Source: Macrotis lagotis (taxonomy: Eukaryota; Chordata; Mammalia; Peramelemorphia; Peramelidae). Taken from it: a DNA stretch of 64,000 bases. The translations under genes were made by a program, and so were the position numbers. Position 1 is the stretch's first letter. Each line of letters opens with the position of its first letter. Shown piece after piece: positions 32,161 through 44,262 of this stretch. A model generated the notes under the pieces. It had not been told where the DNA came from, ran no database searches, and saw only the letters and a list, made by a program, of their open reading frames with translations. The stretch spans positions 427,581,890 through 427,645,889 of the forward strand of contig NC_133658.1 in the NCBI RefSeq assembly GCF_037893015.1, in the 5' to 3' direction.

Positions 32161-33040
32161 TGTGTGACAGGGACCCTGCATTCTTGATGATTATTTCAGT
32201 AAAGGACAAACTAGGGCTGGGCCTGTCAAACAGACTGTAAGTCTGGCATCTAAAAGTCAGACCAGCTGAGTCCAGAAAGAGTCATCACCAAAAAGTTGCA
32301 CACTTGGAAATAAATATTTTTGGTCACTGAGCCTCATGAAAATTTCCACTAAGACATGGGGTGAGTTCCCATCTTGTTGAAATCATAGTTCTTTTGAAGT
32401 CAGTTCATATCTTCTATCTCCTACTAAAATGCTTCAGGAAGGAATGTATCTTATTTATCTTTTTATTCCTATCAACATTTAACTCAAAGCTTTAACATCA
32501 TAGGAGCTGAATGAAATGCAGGACAAGTAAATAAATTATAGACTGACAGACTGGTTTAATCAATTTATACAATGCCCTTTCAACTCCTCTAAGATGTCAC
32601 CAGTGAAAATGTGTTACTTTTATTCTGCTCTCTATGATTAAGACAGTAGTGGAAGGGAAATTCTTTGGGGATCCCTTGTTAATTCACCATTGGAAGCCAC
32701 CCATTGTCAGTTTGGCTGAACTTCTTTCAATAGGTCAGTGTGAGGAAGTAAAGGAACTCATAATAACCAGAATCCCCAAGGACTTGAGTTAGATTTGATC
32801 TACTACCCATACTTCTTTTTTTTCCAGCTTTATTGTGGGGCCATAGAAATGTCTGCAGATAAGTAAAGATTATTCAGCATCCAATCCACAATGGTTCAAA
32901 AGTAAGGCAGGAGAGAGTTCTGTTGCTTTTATCTTTGGATAGGCTACATCTGGAGGATTTCCATTCTGAGTACCACATTTTATTTGGTACATTCCTAACA
33001 CCCATCACGTTCTTTCAAGCATGTTCTTTGGAAAGTCAAA
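32161..33040. other. Mostly unassigned; one probable L2 3' end
   Basis: 'ttcaggaaggaatgtatctt' and following text (32430-32520) resemble a sense L2 3' end. The remainder has no feature that I can name. Confidence 0.3.
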
Positions 33041-33043
33041 TGG

Positions 33044-33238
33044 TGATTGTTTTGGTTGTTAATTGTTGTCCTTTGTTCTCAAATAGGATCAATGACATCA
33101 TGATATACAGATCAAGGTATAGTGCCTCTGACTATGGCTGGACCAATTTAAGTTTGGAAGGTTTTAACCAGATTTGGCACAAATAATCCATATGAGTATT
33201 TACAATGGAGATGTAACTAAATTTGTGCATCTCAGGAT
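33044..33238 (-). mobile_element. RTE-tailed element, antisense
   Basis: 'ttaattgttgtcctttgttc' (reverse of the RTE tail), 'gacatcatgatatacagatc', 'gcacaaataatccatatgag' and 'atttgtgcatctcaggattc' are consecutive blocks of the same family as the 3.3-kb copy or its parent LINE. Confidence 0.6.
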
Positions 33239-33249
33239 TCTGTCATTCT

Positions 33250-33695
33250 TCTATAAGTATAGTGTCCTACTGTATGAATACTTAAGTAGCTGTTGTATTC
33301 AGAACACTATGAAGACCCTGGGGTAAATACAAGTTAGATAAAAATATATCTCCTGCTTTAATGGCATTTGGAATCTCTTAGGGAAATTAAAAATGTCAAG
33401 ATAATGATGCTATCTATTATTATATGAAGAGGGTTTCAGAAAAGTACCAAACAAATCATTAAATTATTCTGTGGTAGAAGTCATTATCCACTGAGTGGAT
33501 CAGGAGAGGCTTCACAGAGAAGATGGCATTTGACTTAGACTTTTAAAGAGCAGGAATTCAAAAGGGCAAGACAGATAGACTGAAGAGTATGTGGAAGGGA
33601 GTGGAACAAAATAAGTCTTTGAATGGTAAGGTAGATTTAAATTGTGGAAGAATTTTAATCCTGAGCAGAGGATTTTGGTCTTTATAGTCATATTT
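33250..33695 (-). repeat. L2 LINE, antisense, long fragment
   Basis: 'ggaatctcttagggaaatta', 'ggcttcacagagaagatggc' and 'gtagatttaaattgtggaag' with 'ttttaatcctgagcag' follow antisense L2 order. Confidence 0.55.
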
Positions 33696-34240
33696 CAATA
33701 ATTCAGTGAATTATCAATTTCATTAATGTATCTTCTCCCTCCAAAGACATGAATCACAATCTACTGGTACCTTTTCATTCTATATAGCTTTTGCTAATAT
33801 CCCTCCCATAATTCACCTATATAAAGGAGCCACCAAATAAACCAGAGACCTTCATTCAGGTCTTTTTTTTAGCCTTTTGTGGATACCAATGAAAAACTTG
33901 GGTTTTCAATCTGTTATTCCTCTCCCTCATTAATGATCAGGTCACCTCCTTTTCCGATTGTGCATTCCCTAGGTGAAGCCTTTTATGTTGTCATCTACAC
34001 AAGATAACAAAGATAATCTTCTACAGACTACTTATACCCCACCAAATGTATCTTCTTCTCAACAGAATCTTTTCATTGAAATTCATAAGCATTCAAAAAC
34101 ATTTGACCTCATAATTCAAGCAAAAATCAAAACAAAACAAAACCTTGAAGATGAATAATTCCTAGGTTACAGACCAGTATAGGCACTTGGATAATAGTCA
34201 GTCAGTTAATAAACATTTATTATATTATTATTCTGGGGGT
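33696..34240. other. No recognisable feature
   Basis: Unassigned, ending in a short L2-like 'cagttaataaacatttatta' just before the L1. Confidence 0.3.
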
Positions 34241-34859
34241 AAAAAACAAAATGGTAGAGTAGAAAAAGAACTCAACTGAATCCTCCCAACATTTGTTTCC
34301 AAACAACTTTAAAATAATTCCTCAAATTGAATTTTAGAGTAGCAGAGCCAATATAAGATCAGAAAGAGACATTTTTCCATCCCAAGACAATTTAGGAGAC
34401 TTGTGACATGGGAGTGCAAGCTAGCCCAGAGCCCAAGTAGATAAAACATAAGTTGCAAAACCAGGAAGCGGTGACAAAAGCAGCAGCACCTTCAGAAGCT
34501 CTCAAGCCAGAGACAGAAAGGAGGTTGGGCAGCTGATCAGAGAGAAATTTGCCTATGTTGGCATTAGATAGAGGATAGGACACTATTTGGCAAAAATTCA
34601 GGAGTCTTTCTGGTAAGAAACAAGTAGACCAAGAGAGCAGTGAACTCAATTTGTCCTAGATCATATCACCATGAAAATAATGCAAAAAAAAAGCTTGAAA
34701 CTTGAAACAGTGCCTCTTCCCCTTCCCCACCAAGAACAGAGTCTAATATTAATAATATTATAATATATTATATTGTTATTATTATCATATTACATATATA
34801 ATATACATATATACATATATAATAAATTTCAGAATTAAGGTGAAAAATGAGCCATCAAC

Positions 34860-35860
34860 AATGACAGTATATCAGATCATAAAAAACTATGATTGTGACA
34901 GGAAAAATCATGACACAAACTCAGAAGTAGATCATGGAAGAAAGCCTCAAAGGAAAAAAAACATGTGAATGCACATAAGTGCAATAAGAAAAACTGGAAG
35001 AGCTTAAAAAATTATTTTCAAAATCAAATTAGAGTGATAGAAGTAAAATAGACAAAGAAATATAAACAAAGGAAGAAAATTATAAAAAGAAAACATTTTA
35101 GAAAGAGGAACCAAAAAAATACTGAGGCAAATAACATTTAAAAAAATAAAACTGGCCAAATAGAAAAGAAGATACAAAAGTTCATTGAAGAAAATAATTT
35201 CTTAAAAATTTAGAATTGGACAAATAGAAGTTAATGCTTCCCTGAGACACCAAAAAGCAAAAACACAAAATCAAAAGAATGAAAAATAGAAGAAAGTGGG
35301 AAATATCTCAGCAGAAAAACAACAAACTATAAAATAGATCAAGGAGAAATAATTTAAGAATTATGTGACTACATGAATGCCATGATCAAACAAAGAACCT
35401 AGTCTACAAAGTTCAAGAGATTATCAAGGAAAACAGCCCCCAATATTCTTTGACCCTTGGATAAAACAGAAACTAAAAGAATCCATCAATCATCACCTAA
35501 AGAAGTTCCCCAAATGAAAACTCTCAGAAATATTATTGTAAAATTTGTAGAACTCCCAGGTCAAAGAGAAAACTCTTCATCAGAAAGAAACCAGTCATAT
35601 ACCATGGAGCCACAGGGAGTATCATGTAACGTTTAGCAACTAACATAATAAAGGAAATTGCGATAATCTGGAGATCAAGGGAGCTAAAATTGCAACCAAG
35701 AAATAATCTTCCCAGCAAAATTTAATATTATCCTTAGAGGGAAAATGAATATTTAATGGAATAGAGAGCTTTCAAGTATTTCTGATGAAAAGTTCAGAGC
35801 TTAATTGAAAATTTGACTTTCAAGTACAAGACTCAAGAGAAATAAAAAAGCTAAACATGA
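34860..35860 (+). pseudogene. L1-D ORF1 relic
   Basis: ORF1 encodes the coiled-coil RNA-binding chaperone of L1 particles. Recognisable are 'gagcttaaaaaattattttc' (coiled-coil part), 'gaaatatctcagcagaaaaa', 'caccaagag'-like RRM text around 35340-35400, and the C-terminal block at 35530-35830 ('gtagaactcccaggtcaaag', 'gcaaccaagaaataatcttc', 'tcaagtatttctgatgaaaa'), comparable to the better-preserved ORF1 at 45.7 kb. Numerous stops and frameshifts. Confidence 0.75.
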
Positions 35861-36166
35861 AAGAGAACTCATGAGGGACTTTTTTAAAACCTTTTTTATA
35901 TGGGAAGATGATAGATGCAACTTCTAAAAATTTTAAGTTATTAGTCCAAAGGAAGGATTCTACATAGAAAGAGTGAACAGGAGTGAATTGATTCTGTTGG
36001 GTGATGTTAAAATAATGTATAAGCAAAAAAAGAGCAATGTCCTGAGAGAAGGGAGAGATGAAGAATGGAGATTATTATCTCATATAAAAGAAGCATTCAA
36101 TAAAGAGATTTTAGTGTGGAGGAAAGGGGGAGGCAAGCAACACTTAAACCTTACTCATCTAAATTG

Positions 36167-36298
<132 letters not shown>

Positions 36299-36472
36299 TT
36301 AAATACACATGTGTGCATACTCAACTGGTAATAATAAAAAAATCTATATTACCCAAAAGGGAAGTAGGAAGGGAAAAGGCTAAGATAAATAAAAGTTGAT
36401 AAAAGGGAGGGTGGATAAAAGAAGGCAGTAGTCAGAAGTGAAACAACTTTAGAGGAAGAATAGGGGTGGGGG

Positions 36473-36473
36473 G

Positions 36474-36528
<55 letters not shown>
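36473..36528. repeat. (GA)n microsatellite with G-run
   Basis: A run of G precedes about 26 GA units; also inside the L1-D spacer. Confidence 0.95.
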
Positions 36529-36531
<3 letters not shown>

Positions 36532-36569
36532 TAAATAGAAGAAAGTAGAATAGAAAGAGATGTATAATT

Positions 36570-38630
36570 AGTAATCATACCTGTAAATGTGAATGTGATG
36601 AACTTACCTATAAAATAGAAGCAGAAAACTAAATGGATTAGAAACCAGAATCCAACAAAATGTTGTTTACAAGAAATACATTTGAAACAGCGACATACAG
36701 CATTAAAATAAAGGACTGGAGCAGAATCTATTATGTTTCACCTTAAGTTTAAAAAAAAGTAAGGATAGAAATCATATTCTTAGAGTAAATTAAAGTAAAA
36801 GTAGACCTAATTAAAAGGGATACATAGGAAAACTAAATCTTGCTTAACAGTTACCATAGATAATGAAGTAATGTCAACACTAAACATACTGTGCCCAATG
36901 ACATAGCATTCAGATTCTTAAAGGAAAAGTTAAATGAATTACAGGAGGAAATAGTAAAACTAAACTAGGGGATGACCTCATTCATCCACTTTCAGAACTA
37001 GATAAATCTATTAATAAAATTAAAAATGAAAGAAGTCAAAGAGGTGAATTGCATCGTAGAAAAGTTAAATATGATAAACTTCTGGAGAAAATTGAATGAG
37101 AATAGAAAGAAGTATACTTTTTCTCAGCTGTACATGTTCTTTCACAAAAATTGTGTGTTACAGAATAAAAAACAGTCAAACACAGAAAGGAGAAATATTA
37201 AATGTGTCTTTTTAGGAGAATAATGCAATAAAATTACATACAAATTACATATAATTCACCATGGAAATGTAGATTAATAATTATTTGGAAGCTAAATAAT
37301 CTAATTCTAAAAAATGAATGGGTCACAGAACAAATAATTGGAACAATCAATAATTGCATTAAAGAGAATTACAATAAAATGACAACATTCCATAATCTGT
37401 AGGATGCAGAAAGTAGAAAATTCTCTAAGTGCTAACAACAATTAACAAAAAGAAAAAGCAGATAAACAAATTGCAGTTAGAAAAAGAACAAATTAAAATT
37501 CTCTAATTAAACACCAAAAAGGAAATCCTGAAGATCATACGGGAGATTAATAAAATTAAAAACAAAAAACATTAAACAAAAAATAAAAATAAGAGACAGT
37601 ATTATGAAAATATCAATAAAATAAATGAATCATTGGTTAACTTAGACTTTTTGAGGCAATTAAGTATAAGCGATTTGTCAGAATCACACAGTCAGTAAAG
37701 ACAGGATCAGCACTCTATTTTATTCACCACCTAGTTAATTCCCCAAGTTAATTTGATTTTTAGAAAAGAAAGGGAAAAAAATCAAATTTCTAGTATCAAA
37801 AATCAAAATAATGAATGCATTGCAAATGAAAATAAAATTAAAGCAACTATTAAAACTTTATTACTCAATTATAAGCTAGTAAATCTGACAATCTAAGTGA
37901 AATACATAAATATTTACAAAAATATAACTACCCAGATTAGTAGAGGAAGAAATAGAATACTTAAATAATCTCATTTTAGAAAAAGAAATTGAAAAGCCAT
38001 CAATGAATCCTCTAAGAGAAAATCCTCAGTATCAAATGAATTTATAAAGGAATCTAACTAAACATTTAAGAACAATTAATCCAATACTAAATAAACTATT
38101 TGGAAAAAATAAAAAGTCCTACCCAATTCCTTTTGGGATGCAAAAATGGTTCCTAAACCAGGGTAAATAAAAAACTAAACATGAAACCTATAGATGAATT
38201 TATCTGAGGAATATTAATGCACAAATTTAAATATTAAGAAGGAAATTACAGCAATATATACAAAGATCATCCACTATGACTGGATGGAATTTATAACAGA
38301 CATGCAGGACTAGTTCAGTATTAGGGAATCTCACCATAATTGACCAGATGGATAGCCAAAATAAAAAAAAAACATATGATTATATCAATAGACATAGAAA
38401 AAGTATTTGATAGAATGCAATGTTTATTCCTATTAAAAAGCTAGAAAGCAGAGAAATCAATAAAACCTCTGTTAAAGTGATAAGTAGGACTTATCTAAAA
38501 CCAAAAGCAAGCATTATTAATAATGGTGATAAGCTTAAAGTTTTACCAATAAAATAAGAAGTGAAGTAAAGATACCCATTATCACCACTATTTTTCAATA
38601 TTTTGATAGAAATGGTAACTATAAAATAAA
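36570..38630 (+). pseudogene. L1-D ORF2 relic (endonuclease and part of RT)
   Basis: ORF2 supplies the endonuclease and reverse transcriptase. The start 'gtaaatgtgaatgtgatgaa' encodes the NVN(G)MN block. 'aaccagaatccaacaaaatg' and 'gttgtttacaagaaatacat' give the QET-H block. RT blocks occur near 38130-38170 and 38390-38440 ('atatcaatagacatagaaaa' gives SIDIEK). Sequence downstream of the 'PLSPLLFN' block is missing. Many stops. Confidence 0.8.
37648..37743 (-). repeat. Small MIR-type SINE inside L1-D ORF2
   Basis: 'gatttgtcagaatcacacag' and 'gcactctattttattcacca' are antisense MIR. The L1 text 'ttggttaactta' before it restarts as 'agttaatttgat' after it, so a short TSD is plausible. Confidence 0.6.
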
Positions 38631-38716
38631 ACCTCTTTATTCCATTTTTGATACTGTATTTTTATTTTTCCAAACACGTGTTAGGAAAGTTTTCCATCAT
38701 TCATCTACTCGCATAT

Positions 38717-38737
38717 TTAGAAGTTACCAAATTTTCT
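38717..38737. repeat. Target-site duplication, left copy
   Basis: 21 bases starting 'ttagaagttac'; 19 of 21 match 39507-39527. Confidence 0.9.
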
Positions 38738-39506
38738 TTTTTTTAATTAATTTTTATTAAAGAGATTATTTGAGTTTTACAATTTTCCCCCCAATCTTAC
38801 TTCCCTCCCCCCATGGAAAGCAATCTGTCAGTCTTTACTTTGTTTCCATGTTGTACCTTGATCCAAATTGGGTGTGATGAGATAGAAAAATCATATCCTT
38901 AGAAAAGAGACAAAAAGTCTAAGAGGTAACAAGATCAGACAATAAGATATCTGTGTTTTTCTAAATTGAAGGGAATAGTCCTTGAACTTTGTTCAAATTC
39001 CACAGCTCCTTATCTGGATACAGATGGCACTCTCCTTTGTAGACAGCCCAAAATTGTTCCCGATTGTTGCACTGATAGAATGAGTGAGTCCTTCAAGGTT
39101 GATCATCACTCCCATGTTGCTGTTAGGATATACAGTGTTTTTCTGGTTCTGCTCATCTCACTCAGCATCAGTTCATGCAAAAATCTCCAGGCTTCCCTGA
39201 AATCCTGTCCCTCTTGGTTTCTAATAGAACAATAGTGTTCCATGACATACATATACCACAGTTTGCTAAACCATTCCCCAACTGAAGGACATTTACTTGA
39301 TTTCCAGTTCTTTGCCACCACAAACAGTTCTGCTATAAATATTTTTGTACAAGTAATTTTTTTTACCTTTTTTCATCATCTCTTCAGGATATAGACCTAG
39401 TAGTGGTATTGCTGGGTCAAAGGGTATGCACATGTTTGTTGCCCTTTGGGTGTAGTTCCAAATAGCTCTCCAGAAGGGTTGGATGAGTTCATAGCTCCAC
39501 CAACAG
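38738..39506 (-). mobile_element. Younger L1 3' end, 5'-truncated, antisense
   Basis: Read on the minus strand: 39506 to about 39150 encodes the ORF2 C terminus, with WWSYELIQPFWRAIW, DPAIPLLGLYPEE and WYMYVMEHYCSIRNQEG, ending near MLSEMSRTRKTLYILTATWE. The 3' UTR follows to the A-rich tail (T-run at 38737-38745). The frame shifts between the two ORF2 pieces. Flanked by a 21-base TSD, so the copy is bounded exactly. Confidence 0.93.
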
Positions 39507-39527
39507 TTAGAAGTTACTGAATTTTCT
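39507..39527. repeat. Target-site duplication, right copy
   Basis: Starts 'ttagaagttac' and ends 'gaattttct'; pairs with 38717-38737. Confidence 0.9.
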
Positions 39528-40204
39528 ACCACACTCCCTTCCCACTTCTTTTCCTCAGCAGTGAATAAATAGTCTGGTAAAAGTTGTACATGCGTATTTG
39601 TGTTTACCATGTTAATATATTAGTCATTTTGTGTATGAGGAATTAGGCCATAGGGAAAATAAAGAAAACTATGGAATAGGAAGGAAAAACATAAGAGAAG
39701 TTTTAAAAAGTGAACATAATATCCATTCAGATTCTGTGGAGGTTTTTTTGGTTTCTTTTTTTTCCCCTCTGCATGTGATGGCATTGTCCATAACAGGTTG
39801 CCAGGGTTGTTTTAGAACTTTGAACTGCTGAGAGGAGCTGCATCCATCATAGTTGAATAGTTCACAATGTTACTGTTAATGCGTACAATGTTCTCTTGTT
39901 TCTGCTCCCTTCTCTCAGAATCAGTTCATGTATTTGTTTCCAATATTTTCTAAAGTCTGACTATTTATGGTTTCTTATAAAACAATAATATTCCATAACA
40001 GTCATATACCATGACTTGTTCAGTCATTCCCCAACTGAGGGGCTTCCCCTCAAATTCCAATTCTTCACCACTACAGAAAAGAGCTTCTATAAACATTTTT
40101 GAACATCTGGGTCTGATCAGTTTTATTACTCTTTCCATCTTTCTCTCTAGAATAGTTGAACTAGTTCACAGCTATACCAACAATGCTGTCTCAATCTTCC
40201 CACA

Positions 40205-40850
40205 GAAACCTCTTTATTCCTTCAGAAGCATGCCTCTCAATGTAGTCCAACATCACATCAGATTTTGGCGTTGCCATATCACAGTGTAGAATCCATTGGG
40301 GTTTACCAAAAATTAGAGAGCCAACCATAGATCCCAGTAACCCTTACAGAAGACCTCCTTTAAGTAAAATTATTGACCTCTTTCTAAGATCAGACAGTAA
40401 ACCATCTCTGACTTCTTCTAATGAAATTATCATCTAATTGTCATCTAATATATAATCAAATACATATTGAGATATTTTATCCAATGGTTTTCTATAACTA
40501 TGTAAACTGTGTATATAATGGCAACTTCTCTACAATAATCCAACCAAAAACCAAACTGAGACTAGTTTGGTTCTTGCTAAAGCCATGGTGGCTCTTTATA
40601 ATCACTGCTATCTTTATGGAAATGATGTTTTCAAAGACCATTTCTTTATTGATTCATTCTAGAATTTTCCCAGGAATCAAAATCAAGATGAGGGGCATTT
40701 CATTTGCAAGATCCATTATATTCCCTTTTTGAAAATTGGAACATTTACCCTTCTCCAGATCTGCAGAATCTCTCCTATTCTCTATAAGCTTTCAAATATT
40801 ACTGACTGCCTCAGAAATCATATCTACCAGTTTTTCTGTACTTCATGTCA
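40205..40850 (-). pseudogene. CR1/L3 LINE reverse transcriptase fossil, antisense
   Basis: Reading the minus strand, 'aatgttccaattttcaaaaa' at about 40744-40725 encodes NVPIFKKG, the CR1-family RT block before 'NYRPVSLTS'. Next comes 'attctagaatgaatcaat' (KILE block), and 'aagccatggtggctctttat' read in reverse corresponds to the 'QHGF' region. The lower part, 'gtagtccaacatcacatcag' to 'cctctttctaag', matches the CR1 text that follows. Many stops; very old. Confidence 0.65.
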
Positions 40851-40879
40851 GCCAATTAACATGAATCTTTCCAGAGCAA

Positions 40880-41075
40880 CCAGAAATTATCTTTTGAAGA
40901 CAAAAGATACTGCACTGAACTTGAAGTCAATATCTCCTGTGTTTGAATTTTGGATCAGACATATTCTACATAGACAAGTCATTAAATACCTTAGCCTCAG
41001 TTTCCTCTTTATAAAATGAAGGGTTTAATTTAATAGACCCTTCCAAGTTAAAAATCTATGATTTTCTCCTCAGTT
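40880..41075 (+). repeat. MIR-type SINE
   Basis: 'cagacatattctacatagac', 'ttagcctcagtttcctcttt' and 'tccaagttaaaaatctatga' in sense order. Confidence 0.65.
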
Positions 41076-41172
41076 CTCACAATGCTCCCCATTAGCATTT
41101 TTCTATATTCCATCAGAAAGCAATATGATGAATTTATATAAAACTGTGAATTTCCATTTCAGACAGTTTGGT

Positions 41173-42205
41173 TTTTTTAAGTATATAATAAATTCTACAT
41201 GTAACTTTCAAAAATATTTGATGTGCCCCCTCCTTCCTTATGAACCATATTTTGTTTTTGTCACTACTATTGCTAACCATCTACTTCTATATCCTTCCCC
41301 TCCCCATTAGCATAAAGAAAATAAAGAGGGAAAACTTGTAACAGATCACCTTGGTCAAGCAAAATGAATCCACACATTGACCATGTTTAAAAATCTATCT
41401 AAGTCAAAGCTTTTTTGCTTATAATGTTGTTCTTGTGTAAATTCATCTCTTGTTTCTTCTTACTTCACTGTGAGTCAATTCATACTATCCAAAAGTCTCT
41501 GCAATTATCTCTTTATTTCTTTTAGTACAATATTGCTGCATTGCATTCATATACCTCAATTTTTTTAGCCATTCCCCCATTTAAGAGGCAATCTAAATGA
41601 CCCCCTTAGATGCTAATTCTATTCTTTTCTTTCTCCCTTTTCATCCTTCCTTCAGGATCAGTAAGTTTATTTTGTTTCTGATTATTCTCATTTCTTTGTC
41701 ACCCTCTTTTTCAACACTTCTTTTTCCTATTAATTTTGGTGTATGCCAAATTCATTTTGAATGTGTTCAGCCCTCACTTGTCCATTTTGGAAGAGTGAGG
41801 TCCACTCGTCCCATCCCTTCTATATTTGTATATTTTCACATACCCCAATTATGAAAAATAGCAAGTTCCATACCCATCTTTATCCATTACCTCTGTTTAC
41901 TCTCTGTTCTGTTTCCCCTCTTCAAAAACTCACAACAGAACTATCATCCTTTCTCAGAATCAATGTCTTAATAATTTAATTCTATATCCTTTGAATATGT
42001 CAAGATTCTAGAGGAATTTTGATTTTTTACCATTCTTTTTTAGAACATTAGCACTATATCATCCTAAAACTCTTTCAAATTGATCAAATAAATTTCCTTT
42101 TCTAGGTTTCTCTGGAATCATATTTATTGTTCCAAATTCTTACTTAATTCTGGTCTTTATATCAGAAGTGCTTAAAAGTTCTTTTTTCTATTAGAAGTCC
42201 ATTCC
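41173..42205 (-). mobile_element. HAL1-like element, 3' half, antisense
   Basis: This is the 3' part of a half-L1 whose 5' part lies at 51.84-53.3 kb; L1-A separates them. On the minus strand it reads from 'ggaatggacttctaatagaa' (end of ORF1) through 'attggggtatgtgaaaatat', 'ggacaagtgagggctgaaca' and an ORF2-like tail ('gggggaatggctaaaaaaat') to 'attatatacttaaaaaa'. There is no ORF2 between the ORF1 end and this tail, which is the mark of HAL1. Confidence 0.75.
42195..42205. repeat. L1-A target-site duplication, left copy
   Basis: 'aagtccattcc'; 10 of 11 match 51844-51854. Confidence 0.8.
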
Positions 42206-43007
42206 TGAGGACTTCTGGTCAAGATGGTGGAGAGAAGACAGGCACTGTGCTAAGGTCTCCTGATCTTTCCTCATATATAACATAAAACAATCCTCTTAAC
42301 ATAAATCCAATTGACAAAACCCAGAAAAAGAAGTTAGGAGAACATCTACCTCAAGGTCTGATTTCCAGGATCATGGGTAAGCTGGGGACAGAGAGCAGAG
42401 ACAATGCCAGGAGGGGTAAGAATCAAACTAACCTGGGATCAGCTGCAGAGGTGTTGACTGTGGGGGCCATGGTCCGAGAGGCACTGACTGTGAGACTGAT
42501 GGTCTGGGGCTTACCAGCAGGGCTGGAGGGCAAGTTCCAGCATGGAGTGCAGCTGGACATGGATCACCTGATCTTTGGTCTGCAGGACCTCAGACTCCAT
42601 ACCTTCATTTCAGCTGAACCCTCTTCCCAGAACAAGCACAGAGGCAGCCAACCACCCCTGCCCCCCCCCCAGGCTCAGGCATGGGCAGCAGAGGTACCTT
42701 TGTGAATAGGGAGAATAAATACCTCGCCCCAGGGCATATCCCATATTGTTCAAAGACAAAATTATCCAGCAGCATTGCTACCAACACCCTCCAAGTCAAA
42801 GGAAAGGACCTCAAATCAAAGTCACAGACACTCCAAAGAAAGCAACGAGCTTACTAAATAGAGTTACTAAATAGAGTGAGCAATCCTCTAGCACCCTCTA
42901 CTGGCCTGCCCATTTGGAGTTATGAAACACAGAAAGCAAAGTCTCTAGGGAGGCCAACACCAAGCCCCTATGAACCAGAGCCTCCACCAACACAAGACCT
43001 TAGGAAA

Positions 43008-43985
43008 ATGAAGAAAGGCCAGAGAAAAGGGGGTCCATAGAAAAATTCCTAGAACATAAAGATCCTAACTCAGAGAGATCTAGAACTTCTGAGGAGAATA
43101 TGATTTGTTCTCCAGCACAGAAAGACTTTCTTGAAGAAATCAGGAAGGAGTTTAAAAATCAATTTGAAAATCTGGAAAAAAGAAACCCAAGAGAAGATTA
43201 GCACCTTCCAAAGAGAAAACAATTCCTTGGAAAATACAACTGGAAAAATGCAAAAATAAAATAATTCTCTCAGAAGCTCAATTGGCCAAATGGAACACTC
43301 TTACAAAAATAGAATCGACCAACTGGAAAAGGAGTTGCAAAAAGGTAAATGAAGAAAATTCCTTCCCCCAAAAAGAATAGAGTCTATGGAAACCAATGAC
43401 TTCATGAGACAACAAGAAGCTGTTAAAAAAAGCCAAAATGTAAAATGTAAAATACCACATCAGAAAAACCACAGACCTCAAGAATAGATTGAGGAGAGAC
43501 AACCTAAGAATTATTAATCTTCCAGAAAACACTGAAGAGAAAAAAAGCCTTTTCTTAATATTTTGGGATTTAGTGATGGAAAACTGTCCTGATATCATGG
43601 AACCAGAGAGCAAAATCATTATTGAAAGAAAACATCAATCCCCTCCAGAAAGGGATGCCAAAATGAAAATGCCAAGGAATATTGTGGCCAAATTCCAGAA
43701 CTATAGATAAAAGATAAAATCCTGCAAACAGCCAGAAAGAAACAATTTAGATACCAAGGAGCCACAGTAAGGACCTGGCTGAATCAACATTAAGGGATGG
43801 AAGGCCCTGAAATGTGATATTCTGAAATGCAATAAAACTTGGAATATAGCCAAGAATCCACTACCCAGCAAAATTTCCAGGGCAAAATATGGACATTTAA
43901 ATGAAATAGGAGACTTCCAACTTTTCCTGATGAAATGAACAGAGCTTAATAGAAAATTTGGACATTAAACAGGAGATTCGAGAGA
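43008..43985 (+). pseudogene. L1-A ORF1 relic
   Basis: ATG at 43008 gives MKKGQRKGGP before a stop; the sister copy at 60393 reads MKKDQKKRGSIEKFLEGK, so an extra base has shifted the frame. A surviving 73-codon piece (43489-43710) reads RRDNLRIINLPENTEEKKSL and then ENCPDIMEPE and RNIVAKFQNYR, the RRM-to-C-terminal-domain part of ORF1. The C-terminal 'ctacccagcaaaatttccag' is present. Inactive. Confidence 0.85.
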
Positions 43986-44030
43986 TACGTAAAGAGGTAA
44001 AACATGGCGGGGGGTTTAAAAGAAAAAAAA

Positions 44031-44262
44031 CTGCTATCCAATAAGATGAAATTGGGAGAAAGATTTAATAACTCTGAAGAAATGTAACACTATCACAGAG
44101 ACAATATTTAGCCAGAAGAAATGGACAATCATCACTTATTCATGAAACTGCTATCCAATAAGATGAAACTGGCTCTATTCCTACCTGGGAGAAAGAATCT
44201 AATAACTGGATAATTGTAATACTATTAGAGAGAATATACTTAGCCAAAAGTGATGGAAACGC
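44031..44262 (+). repeat. 117-bp tandem duplication in the L1-A spacer
   Basis: 'ctgctatccaataagatgaa' occurs at 44031 and again at 44148; the units end with similar 'acttagccaRaag' text. L1-C has one unit (61427-61545). Confidence 0.88.

Larger units (their letters stand above)
38640..40200 (-). mobile_element. L1-E: old L1 3' end, antisense, split by a younger L1
   Basis: The outer parts 38640-38737 and 39507-40200 form one antisense L1 3' end: 3' UTR, then 'tagttcacaatgttactgtt', 'cagaatcagttcatg', 'atgacttgttcagtcattcc' and 'ttcaccactacagaaaagag'. The 769 bases at 38738-39506 are a second, better preserved minus-strand L1 copy inserted into it. Confidence 0.75.

Noticed and set aside
42373-42814. 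Frames of 110 and 69 codons near 42.5 kb
   Set aside because: They fall in the L1-A 5' UTR; the true ORF1 start is at 43008.
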